Assembly: GCA_900618425.1 (NCBI GenBank)
Contig: UZAN01039465.1
Coordinates: 72,918-136,917, forward strand
Reading direction: 5' to 3'
Origin: Echinostoma caproni
Taxonomy: Eukaryota; Platyhelminthes; Trematoda; Plagiorchiida; Echinostomatidae
Length of the DNA: 64,000 bases
The stretch's first letter is position 1; each line of letters begins with the position of its first letter. The notes under the pieces were generated by a model. The model was not told the DNA's origin, did not search any database, and saw only the letters and a program-made list of their open reading frames with translations. Below are positions 13,837 through 23,775 of the stretch, piece after piece. A program made the position numbers and the translations under genes.

Positions 13837-13936
13837 CTTACGTGAAGTGTTCTTCAAATATTTAATTCACAACAAGCCACGCGGTGGCAAACACTGGAAA
13901 AGGGAAATAAGAGTGAATTTTAAAGAAGTGCTAACT
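13837..13936 (+). CDS. Candidate coding exon, unrecognised protein
   Basis: I do not recognise the product. An open frame ends in KHWKREIRVNFKEVLT and is followed at once by GTAAGTAT, a perfect metazoan 5' splice-site consensus. The upstream boundary is uncertain: an AG at 13,835-13,836 would serve as acceptor, although its polypyrimidine tract is weak. The amino-acid mix (SLREVFFKYLIH, then a basic segment with paired Gly and a Trp) looks like a globular protein rather than translated intergenic DNA. The exon would end in phase 0, which fits the candidate exon at 15,551. This could still be chance: 100 bases open in one frame is not rare. No homology is claimed. Confidence 0.25.
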
Positions 13937-15550
13937 GTAAGTATAATTCATTGAGGGAGATGGAAATAAGTTTGACCTTGAACAAAATTTCGACAATTGA
14001 GAGGGGTAGAAAATTAAATCTAGCTTCGCGGGGAAACACAGTACAGTCACTTTGAAACGTTTTGATAGCAACAGAGCGTGGATCGGCTTTTGCGCTACAC
14101 CAAGCCACTTTCTTGCAGGGTTCAGAAATGATGACAGATTTGTAGAACGTCCGTGTTCTACACAAATAAAACATTAAAGTGATAATCTTGATAATGGACA
14201 ACCTTCATTAAGTCGCATTACTGTAAAGCGTAAAGCGGAGGTACATGTGTTAGCGAGTGGAACAACCGATTCTTTTATGAATCGCTATTCGATTCCAAAT
14301 TTGATATTTAGTTTAGAAGATAATAATTCGAAAATTAGGGATTAAGATCTTCGTTATCAACATACCTAAGTGCATAGTGTTTCTTGAATGTGGGACATAA
14401 ACCTTGGAGTCCGGAGTTGCAAATTATTGCACTAAATATGCGCCATTTGAAAGGACTTTCCTGCAGTGAAATCGTAAAAGGACTGAAAAACGGAGATTCA
14501 AATGGTACTGCAAGTCGCAAAAAGCATACCTATATTACCATTTAATTATTCATTGACTAAGTGGGCGTTCCGCGAACTAAAACGGGTGTCAGAAATCTCG
14601 TTAGGTGTGATTTGCAAATAGATTTCCAGTTCCCTGGAACAGCTGCTTTATCCAAGTTCATGAAACCAAGAACAAAATCCTTGTTAATTTATCTGAAATT
14701 TCTCGTACAGATATACATCACTAGAAACTATTAGAACTTTTAAATTAGCGGATGATGTGATGGTTTTCATTTCTTAGCATATGCGGAAATATTCATCCGT
14801 CATACAATGCTATTAGCTAAAATGCCGAGAGTATTATTTTTCAGGAAGGAAGAAGTGGTCGCGATTACTAATATAAGTAAAGTGAGGGGTTAATTTTTGC
14901 GATTGACTCTCTTTGCTTAGCCGAACACTAAGTTTATACTTGACAAAGTTGGAATGAGGACGAATTAGTTTTTTAATAAAAATTATTCAACTATTAAACC
15001 AGCGACTTCTTGGGTTTCGGTTGTCACTTCACAAACTATGCAGCCTACCCCGGATTCTTCATGTTTATTTCTGTATGCAGTTTTCGCAGGTTGGTAGTTT
15101 CAAGGTAAATATTAACAGACCTGTAATGCCTTGAACAGTCTTACCCAAATGGGACCGGGTCTCGGAAGGCAGGTTTCCTATCAAAGTCGGAACAACCATC
15201 GGTCGTCATTCGAAGAAGGGCAACTGTCAATGAGCATGTGTGAGCATTGGTTAGTGTGTGTGTAAGTGTGGGGGTGTGTGTGTGGACACGGTACTTTGAG
15301 GGTTGACATTTCTATCAGGACGAGTTAGGTGAATGGAAAGCACTAGCATATGTGGTATCATATGTGGCATTGACTGAATATCGCTCTTACTTTGTGGAAC
15401 AAATTAAGATATGATCTTACATGGTGTCCAGAAGTGGATCGTTTACCAAATTATACCGGTCGAAGTTACAGAACACACCCTTGTCGGAATTAAGAGGTTT
15501 ACTATTGATGAAATGTAATGTTAACATCTTGCACATTTTAATGGGCACAG
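13937..15550. other. Unassigned sequence (possible intron)
   Basis: No gene or repeat family was identified. A GT-rich tract lies at 15,253-15,286. If the two flanking candidate exons are real, this is the intron between them; it would begin GTAAGT and end CACAG. Confidence 0.25.
15253..15286. repeat. Imperfect (GT)n microsatellite
   Basis: GT units interrupted by AAG and a G5 run. Confidence 0.85.
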
Positions 15551-15756
15551 TTTGTGTATCAACCCGTCGAACAACTTCAAAAAGTTGTTCCTGTTTTAGA
15601 GAAGAAACGTTGCAGGCAACTGTTTTGCTTCATCATGGATTATCATTTCGATATGGGTACATGGAGATTTTTGAAAAATATCACGGAACTCTGTGTGATG
15701 ATCCATTGCCTTATTTCACCAGTGGCAGATACTACAGTAGATGCACTATTAAAGCT
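15551..15756 (+). CDS. Candidate coding exon, unrecognised protein
   Basis: I do not recognise the product. After an AG acceptor (GGGCACAG) the frame stays open for 68 codons, reading FVYQPVEQLQKVVPVLEKKR and then CRQLFCFIMDYHFDMGTWRF, and ends shortly after SPVADTTVDALLKL. Charged and hydrophobic residues alternate as in a helical protein. A GT (GCT|GTAACC) lies one base before the in-frame stop TAA and could be the donor; a second GT after ACTACA at 15,736 would leave phase 0. The entry phase (0) matches the exit phase of the candidate exon ending at 13,936. A longer open frame in another register overlaps (15,421-15,807) but looks less protein-like. The splice sites are only moderate and the call is inference. 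Confidence 0.3.
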
Positions 15757-17878
15757 GTAACCCTCCGTATTTTATATTACCAACGCAAACATGAGTTTTG
15801 TGTTTAGCCGATCAGTCCACTGTATTTTGAATTTTGTTTTTCATCCCGTGATATCAAACAAATTGACATTAGATAGGAGGTTGGTTATCAGAGAAAGACT
15901 GTTGATAAAAATGCCTTTAGTACGCATCTGAGGGACCTCTGGTTCAGTGTTGCTAGTCCCATTTTACCACCAAATATTTGAGATGATGTTATAATACCTC
16001 ACACATCTGACCCGACAAGCTACTAATTCCTTTGTCTGTATTGTGTACTAAAATAATTGAAATGACAACAAGATACCGTGATCATGCACTTAATCACTTG
16101 GCGTCCCCAAAACAATCTCTGTTCTTATTCAATCTTCTGCCAAATAATCCATGAAATGAACTCCTTGATGGGACTAGAAAAGGGAGATTGCTATTGATCT
16201 AAATGTGCTCATTAAAGGTTATTGTTGATCCAGTTAATTCAGGTAAGTAATCGTTTTGTGCATCTTGTTGGCAGTCACATCACCACCATGCATCAAAAAT
16301 GTGATGCACAAATTCACTGATGACAAAGACAAAATAACGCAGAAATATCATAGTAATATCAAACATTCTTGCTCAGCTTGGTGCTCACATCAGATGCAAC
16401 GAGTGCTGAAAGGGAAATAAATCTAGACAACTAACAAATAGCACAACTTCTGTAAGTTTCATTGCACGCATCTGTGTGTTGATAGTGAAAATTGTTGGAC
16501 GAAACCGAAAGACGCTACTCAGATCACGATATGACGGATACAATTCGTCCAGAACAATCTGCTAGGAGGATGTATTACAAGCTTTGCACGCTGAGTAATC
16601 ACATGCTTTGTTGCGTACATACAAAAGAAACCTACAGGCTATAAAGATGATTTAAAGGTACTGTATGCACAGACTGGAGAGGACAACAGGGCTTCATAAA
16701 ACCGTTGTAGCCAAAGGTAAACCAAAACAAAACACTCTACGAGGTGAATAGAAATATAAAGTAGCCTAAGACGGAAAACAATAAACATAAGCCTCCTAAC
16801 CTTTAGGAATGCGTTTTGACGTAATCAGGCCAGTTGAGGTTATGAGTAAAGAATACTCCAAGATATCTGACAGACAGGAGTCTAACCATCCAATCATTTA
16901 AGATGGACAAGGAAAGTTGGTATTGGATAGTTCATTGTATTTACCACATTTCAAAAAGATGATATAGTAACAATTTGATGGGTTCATTTTCAGTTTCCGT
17001 TGTTCAGGGCAGTCCACAATTTCCGTCATATCAGATCGCAGAGTATTCGGAGACCAAGGGTTGGTGAATGGAAGGTTCAGTACTCTTATATCCGCACAAT
17101 TCACAAGAAGCAAACAATACCTCACAAGTAGGTATGAAATATAAGCGGAAAATATAAACGGAGATAAAACTTACGCAACTGTTTAATGAAAATGGGCATG
17201 AGTATAGTCTAACAACAATTTCCTTACCGATCGTCTTCTTAACGCCATGCAATCCGGAGCAGAAATGTAACTGAAATTCAGTAGGGTTGTTATGGGAGAT
17301 AGATTTGATTGTATTTCAACGGGTAACGTGGATGAAATAGCAACTTTCTGCCAGTAAATTTAGCGTTAGTCTGTTGGGTTCCACGACTTGGATGATCCAT
17401 AACAAAACTTTGCCTTTTACTGTTGTCCGATTTAGGAAGCTACACAGTAAGCAATCAGATACAAGATTCCTGTACTGAGTAGATAGTGAAAAGTTTTATG
17501 CAATCAGTTAGTATACTAACAGGATCATCCCATACTCATATATTCTCATGCAACTGGATTTCAGCAACCGGGAATTATGATCATCCTAGAAAATATGCTA
17601 TTCTCCATTGTTGTTACTTATGCATAAATGCTACATATGGATTGATTGAATTAGTTTGAACCACTGAAACGTCGCATGTATAGGTATTCCAACCGATTTT
17701 AGATGAACGTTTCAGATTATTAATCTCAGTTTAATATGCATAGTTTATTCTTTCAATCGGGATGCAAACTAATCCAGCTCTAATTTTCAAAATCAAGCTG
17801 TTTATTTGGAAACGCAACTCAAGAGAGAAGTTGCATATCGAAATTTACCAAAATGTCATTTGTCGTGTCTCTTTCCAG
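15757..17878. other. Unassigned sequence
   Basis: A consensus donor (TTCAG|GTAAGTAAT) sits at 16,242/16,243, but the bases before it are not open in one frame back to a plausible acceptor, so no exon is called. Nothing else was recognised. Confidence 0.4.
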
Positions 17879-17935
17879 ACTGATCAAAAAAATGAGGATG
17901 TCGATTTTTATGGTGCAGTTGGAATTACAAATCTG
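17879..17935 (+). CDS. Weak candidate exon, unrecognised
   Basis: A strong acceptor (TGTCTCTTTCCAG) precedes a 57-base stretch open in at least two frames and followed by GTCAGT, a weak donor. In phase 0 it reads TDQKNEDVDFYGAVGITNL. In the phase left by a donor at 15,756 it reads LIKKMRMSIFMVQLELQI. The correct frame cannot be chosen, and the stretch may not be an exon at all. It is listed because of its acceptor and its position downstream of two other candidates on the same strand. Confidence 0.15.
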
Positions 17936-20640
17936 GTCAGTGTGAGCAAATAAACTGGCAGCAGACACGTTGCTCAAACAACCTCCAATTCCATTCTACT
18001 CGTTGTACGAATAGGTCAATATTCCTGCCACCATGATGAAGAGTGGAAATACAAAACAAAATTATAAACATAAAAATAATAGAGTGAATCATATAGGACA
18101 GTTAAATTATGCTAACCGTCATAGGTTGTTCTAATAGCTTATGACTTCAGGGAATGCGGTATGAAGGGAAAACATTCAAACGACTATAGAACATTTTTAG
18201 ACTAAATCACGCTTATTTTAACCAAAGTTGAATCCCTTAACAAATGAATATCCGTCAAAAAGTTTTGATTGTTTTCGGAATCCAGCAATTACCTTACTAA
18301 CCTGATAAAATATTTTTCGTTTATTGTGTTTTTTTGCAATCGTTTTATAGGCAAAGAATCCTCCACTACAGAGCAAATTAAAAAAATAGATGATACTGTG
18401 CAAACTCCCTAAAAGAAGGTTACTCAGTGGGCGTTTTTGAACTGAATCACTTTCATAATTTATACTACTGTTTGTCTTATTTGCGATGTGCCTGTAAGTA
18501 TTTTTATAATTCATATCAATAGCTATCGCGGTCTCTTGTGTAATCGAGGAAATGAATAGTATTGTTATATCCAGCCAATGTCATTTAGAACAAAGATATG
18601 TTGTGACCTAGGTAAAAGTAACCCCCACTCCGAAAGAATGGATGTATTATACCGTAGTTAATCATGCTGGTTACAATTGATACCTGTAACCTGACTTGTG
18701 GGGATTTCTATTGAAAACGGATGCTTGCATTTTTTGATAATTTTTGTCAACTCCCACGGAGTAAAGCAGTCAGCTATTCCGGTGCTTATGTGAACACAAT
18801 TTGAATCTACTCATTGCATGAACGGAACTAGGTTGCCCAAGTTCCAGCAAGAGCAAAAATTCAATCTGTTCGTTGAGAATGTTACATCCGGATTTCATAA
18901 AAGCAGTTAGAACATCAAACGGAAACAATAACCACTTACATAGAAAATGGAAAAGGTAGAGAGGGGAACAGACCAGCGACAAGAGGCAGATGCGCGTAGG
19001 ATAAAACATCGTCGCTAACTCACACATTCATGCACACTTGCACAGAAAGACACGCACATGCAATCAGAGGAGTACGCAAGCAGTTTATCGGCAAGCAGTG
19101 TCAATCAGTCGTTCTTTATCAGATCATCTAAACGAAAAGATAAAAATAGGCTGCCTCCCTGTGCCTTTGTCGCCACTATCATACAACCCATCTCGTGGAC
19201 TATCTCGGAAATGTCTGCCGCATTTCCTTTTAGGTGTGCAAACGAGCCTTTGAAGTGTGGGGTTGACATCAGGGGATATGTAAACCTCATAAATTGCCTG
19301 TATGCATATTTGTGCGTGATATTTTACATGTCCCTCAGTTCACACGCCTTTCGGAAATTCATCCATCGATTAGATAATGTTTCCCCTAAAAGTGTATTTT
19401 GTTAGATTTAAGTTATTATTTCAGTACTTAATTAGTACTGACAATTATTAAACGTTTTCCAGTTGATTACTGGTCATATTTTTCATTTTACCATGTAATA
19501 TTTTTTCTTTTGCGGAACATTTGGATTATGAGAGCTTTTACTAAACACTTATCACATAATGCACGCAATAGGTGATATTCGCACAACCTCAGTTTGGGAA
19601 CCAGTGTAATCGTGACAAATATGTTGTTGTCTTCTCGTCGGCTCAGTTTTATTCGTTGAATATATCAGATCTACTTTCTATGAATAGCTGATAAACGGCT
19701 CGATATATTACTCATTCCTCATGATCATAGACTGAGTGCGGATGTTGGTGCTCATATGATTCTAAGTGGAATAAATTTGTGAATTGTGTGACCAAACCAT
19801 AGAAAGCGTTTGTGAAAATCTCTCTTCCGGGCTTAGGATTATAGAACGTTGACAGGAAAATGAATACAGTCTGACCGACATAAGGAATTCATAGGAATAC
19901 GACTCTCTTCAGATGAAATCATTTCCAGTTTTTTTCCATTGTGACTGTCACACCAGAAAAGAAAAAGGTGTGAGGGAAGATATCACGCAGACTGAGAACT
20001 TACCCGAGCGATTTAACATAACACAGGATTTCTGTTGCGAAACGTTTTAGCAGGTGCTCCAGCGTTCACGAATTGTTCACCTTTACGCAAGTAAAATCTG
20101 AAGCATCTGAGCACGTGACAGCAAGTTCACGGCGATTTGTGTCTAAAACTTTTGGCTAGAGATATGAGGAAATAATTACTGGATATTGTCTTCTGAAACG
20201 ACTGAGATCTCCTGGGGCTCCAGTTTCATTTCTCTTGGTTTGATCGCTCAAATAACCCCAAGTGCATTTGGGACAAGAGTCACATGATGAAGTTAGAAAT
20301 ATTCTCTCAAAATTGACTTAATTTTCTCTTTCCTTGAAGGAGATTGCCATTATTCTGTTGCAACCGTTCTGAATACGGTCATTCTTCTGCAACCGTAATG
20401 AACCTGGGTCTCAGCAAAACTTCGTTAAATNNNNNNNNTAAATTTAATTTTTATGGAGTCATTCAGCTGACATTTTGCGTCCTGCTGACAGTCACGAGAA
20501 TAAAAGTATAGTTTACTCATATTTCTATGTCATAAACTAAATGCTAACAAAACAGAATGAAAACATTTGCTGAAAAGAAAGTACATTTTCCAGCCCAGTA
20601 CTTTTAGCTCGGGAGAGTAATGAAAGATTTGGTTTGATAT
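17936..20640. other. Unassigned sequence with an assembly gap
   Basis: No gene was recognised. Open frames around 18.2-18.5 kb (-) and 19.0-19.4 kb (+) are ordinary shadow frames. The 8-base N run at 20,431-20,438 lies in this stretch. Confidence 0.45.
20431..20438. other. Run of 8 ambiguous bases (assembly gap or masked call)
   Basis: Eight consecutive N. Isolated single Ns also occur at 6557, 36,568, 49,934 and 58,991. They mark unresolved positions of a draft assembly, so frameshifts elsewhere could in principle include sequencing errors. Confidence 0.99.
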
Positions 20641-20875
20641 GGAGAATTTCGTGGTGCAAGTGAAACATGTACTGAAAAGCTAGTAAGTACTGAGTAGCTG
20701 TTTCGATGTGGTCGGGTCTCATCAACAGAACGAATCCGTCGATCAGGCTGATAGTCGAACCCGGTACCTCAAAAGCAGAACGCAAGTATACTGCCCGCTC
20801 GGCGTCCGGATAGCTGTTCATACCGTTTAAATTTTCTTCATACACGATATAGCACAACCCATCCTTGGGAGCCTA
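20641..20875 (-). mobile_element. SINE family A, copy A2 (best-preserved head)
   Basis: The - strand reads a complete tRNA-like head: GCCGAGCGGGCAGTATACTT, GCGTTCTGCTTTTGAGGTAC, then CGGGTTCGACTATC, which is a near-consensus B box (GGTTCGANNC). The body follows (GACGGATTCGTTCTGTTGAT, then GAGACCCGACCACATCGAAA, then CAGCTACTCAGTACTTACTA), then the GCACCACGAAATTCTCC tail. The outer TATAGCACAACC block on the + strand is shared with A1. The open frame covering it (20,537-20,857, -) is not a gene. This copy is the clearest evidence that family A is tRNA-derived. Confidence 0.7.
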
Positions 20876-21785
20876 ATTTAGACAGCACACAACGGACTTC
20901 TCCATAACACCTTCTCAAACACCAGAAATAACCTTCTACTTTCACATCAGAAAAAGGAACAACAAATCCACTTAATAGCTTTTATTAGCGTTAAAATCAT
21001 AGATTATGTCTGTGGGTACATAATATTCAATGATATGTAACCGAACGAAAGGATCGTTCTCAAACCAGAGATTAGCTGTTTCTAATGCGTTGGTAGGGTG
21101 ATGAAAGTAACTTGAAATAAGATTGAAAATAGTCATTTGATTCAAGAAATGAGAGGTTCTCATAGCAATCGTCAGTATACAAAAATGTGTTCCAACTTAT
21201 GCGAAATATTTACGCGAGGTTAAAAGCTTCCGCTGCCAAACTGCAAGTTTACATTTTCCACCGAAGTAAACCAGCTAGTTAGAGCTCTTTCTCAACCGTC
21301 GCATGTAATATCCGTCGCTCATAAACTCTTTTTACTAAGTGGTAATGAACAGCAGTCAATGGGGTCGAATTCAAACCTGAAACACAGGGAAATCTTATGC
21401 ACAGCATGGTGTCTGTGACAACGTAAACAGTACATTGTACGTTGTTTTGTGCTGACAAGCGCGGAAATACATCCGATATGGAAAAGCCTTCAGTGAGGCT
21501 AGTGTAGATGAGCAACATGGAAGAAGCACTGTGGGTGCATCTAAAATTCTTGGGTATTGCGAAACTCAACCGCTGACCATGGGCGATTTAGATTGCGAAT
21601 CCCGAAACTGCTGAGAGAAAAATATGAAGTAAAATCAAAGTCAAAGTTTGATTATGGGAATTACTTACTTCTCTTGTCTCCATAGAATATTTACACAATT
21701 GACTCCTTCCACGGAATAAAACAAGCAGATACAGTTCCAGGTAGGAGATAATAGAGTGTGGGCTTCAATGAATTTGCGTTTTCTT
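20876..21785. other. Unassigned sequence before the LINE
   Basis: No gene was recognised. A B-box-like CAGGTTTGAATTC occurs on the - strand near 21.37 kb without a convincing A box, so no SINE is called there. Confidence 0.4.
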
Positions 21786-23118
21786 TTAGTGGTGTACCAA
21801 GATTTCGTCGAGTCTCCGCTTGACAGATTCAATAGTTGGTGCGCAAACGACGTGAGATGGAAGGGTGTTCCAAGTACTGCATTCTCTGACTGGATAAAAG
21901 TGGCGCCGGCATTCCAGTTGACACTTCGGAATCAGTAACTTGAAACGGTGTCCCCTAAGGTTTACATCGTTCGATAACATGATACATCAGAATCAAGTCT
22001 CCCGAATTGGGCGGTACTGAGGAGAATGTAGTCCCAATGATCGTACTCTCTCCTCATAGGTGAGGTTATGCGATCCCTTGACCATCTCGATATTCGGCCT
22101 TTGTGGGTGCTCCGGCATCTTGCGATCATTTTCCAACATTGGGCTCCAAGCTTGGATGGCGTAATATGTGTACGGTCGAATGTGCACTGATAGCAAACGT
22201 GGGAACATTGCTAATTTAAACCGACCAAAGACTGGTCTAAGTAAGCAGAAAGTCTTCACTGCAGTGGAACAAGCTTTGACGCAATTGATCGAGCAGCTTA
22301 AATCCTCTTGAACAAAAATACCTAAGTCTTTCACTTCAAGTATGTGGTAGCTGCTAATTTCCGAGGAAATACGAGAATCTCTTGTGGCGAAAAGATAGTA
22401 CTTTGCGTTTAGAAAGGCTAAATTCAATGTCGTTCTCCTTAGACTATCGGTAAGCTGCATTAAGTGATTCTTTAAGTGTTAGAGAGCCCTCGGGTTCTGT
22501 TACCGTATTCTTGATTTTGGCGTCGTCTGCAAACAGTATTGACTTTGGACCTAGCACTTTCGGTAGATCATTTATGAATGCGAGAAACAGGCGACGACCG
22601 AGTGCAAACCCTTGTGGAACATCGCGGGTGGAATTGATAGATCCGGATGTGGAATCAGAAACACGAACTGATATGGTCCGTTGTTATAGGAATGCTCTAT
22701 TACAATCAAACACGAAATCTCGACTGCCGTAGATCTAGAGCTTCTGCAAGAAAATTCGGTGATTCAACCGATCAAATGCTTTGAAGAAGGCGAAATAAAT
22801 CACGTCCACCGCATCCCTTTTGTCGACTGTTCTGGTCCATTCACCTCGAATAAGAAGCAGGTTGATGGAGCAGGATCGCTTTTGCCTGAACCAGTGTTGA
22901 GCTGTCGAAAGAATGTTGTAACTTTCGAAGTGTTCCACCATAGAATCTGCCACAATCGATTCCATGACTTTCGAGAACACCGGAAGCAGGATTACAAGTC
23001 GGTATTGAGCGGGGTCATTACGACAACCACCTTAGTATATAGATGAAACATCTCCTTATTTTCACGGTTCTGGGAGTGTTGTTTGATCGAACATTCGCTG
23101 GAAAAAAATGTTGACCGA
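21786..23118 (-). pseudogene. Reverse transcriptase remnant of the CR1-type LINE
   Basis: The enzyme would copy LINE RNA into DNA at a nicked target. Fragments in order on the - strand: the finger region around FSKVMESIVADSMVEHFE and LSTAQHWFRQKRSC (canonical GFR has become WFR); then VDVIYFAFFKAFDRLNH, where the first catalytic block normally reads DFSKAFD, so its catalytic Asp is replaced by Ala; then DVPQGFALGRRLFLAFINDL (usually GVPQGSVLGP); then ILFADDAKI, with the FADD catalytic box intact at 22,522-22,533. After it come KDLGIFVQEDLSCS, YEERVRSLGLHSPQYRP and, near 21.8 kb, WNTLPSHVVCAPTIESVKRR, all typical of the C-terminal region. Stops interrupt the frame near 22,735 and 22,699. Frameshifts lie near 22,450 and 21,985. 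The missing Asp, stops and shifts mean it cannot be active. Confidence 0.88.
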
Positions 23119-23130
23119 ATTTCATTCGTA
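21786..23130 (-). mobile_element. 5'-truncated CR1-type non-LTR retrotransposon (LINE), dead
   Basis: The - strand carries, in the order expected for the second ORF of CR1/jockey-group LINEs, the second half of a reverse transcriptase and its C-terminal region, and then the ORF end. It begins in the middle of the polymerase, with no endonuclease and no ORF1. Truncation at the 5' end is usual for LINE insertions primed from the 3' end. I saw no target-site duplication or poly-A tail and set the 3' boundary at the end of the reading frame. Flatworm LINEs of this type are common, and the clade is inferred from the motif style. Confidence 0.85.
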
Positions 23131-23703
23131 TTTTACTGATATCCCTGCACGTATTATTGGTTATCCTTTCGAATGGTCCTAGAATTGCATCGAGCCTCGT
23201 GAAGCATATAAGCTCATCACTTTATGGTCACTCTACCCGATCAGGACGCGGTTAGTAAAAGCGTCTACGAAATCTCCCCATAAATTGTAATTATCATAGA
23301 ACTTCACATCACTAATGTGAGAGCTTCTAAATATATTCACGAAAAGCAAGCATATCACTCACAAGCGAAATAGTTGATGCATTGCTCGTCAACTTGCAAG
23401 TCAATAGCGATCAGGGATTTTGCTCATGTCAGAACACGCCAAACCATCCACGCAGTTGTTGGTGCTTGTCCAACTGTTAACAGAGGCAAACAAAAGTGGT
23501 GAATGTTAGTGCCACATGCAAAATAATGGTATGCGGTTGGTGAACGAGGGCGGTTGACCTGAGGTGACCTTTTGCGCTGGTGACAGTGTGCGCTGTGACT
23601 TACCGTGTTTGTAATACGATATAACCATCGGGCCAATTAAGCGGATCGATCCGAGCGCAAGCAATGGTGAATATACCTCGTTCAGTGCCCTGGTGCGCCA
23701 AGG
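23131..23703. other. Unassigned sequence
   Basis: The LINE reading may continue a little further upstream on the - strand, but I could not follow it reliably past about 23.13 kb. No gene was recognised. Confidence 0.35.
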
Positions 23704-23775
23704 CATGTACGCGCGCACGTACGCGCGCACATGCTCGCATACACACACACACACAGACACACACACAAACACACC
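23704..23775. repeat. Alternating purine-pyrimidine tract, (CG/CA)n
   Basis: About 70 bases of nearly uninterrupted alternating purine-pyrimidine sequence. A CGCG/CACG-rich first half contains two similar ACGCGCGCAC units, followed by a (CA)n second half. Open frames through it give artefactual Cys-Val and Arg-Ala repeats. Confidence 0.9.

Noticed and set aside
16180..16246. Consensus donor TTCAG|GTAAGT suggesting an exon end.
   Set aside because: The bases between the nearest plausible acceptor and this donor contain a stop in every frame.
21340..21400. B-box-like CAGGTTTGAATTC on the - strand.
   Set aside because: No A box at the expected distance and no match to the SINE families seen elsewhere.
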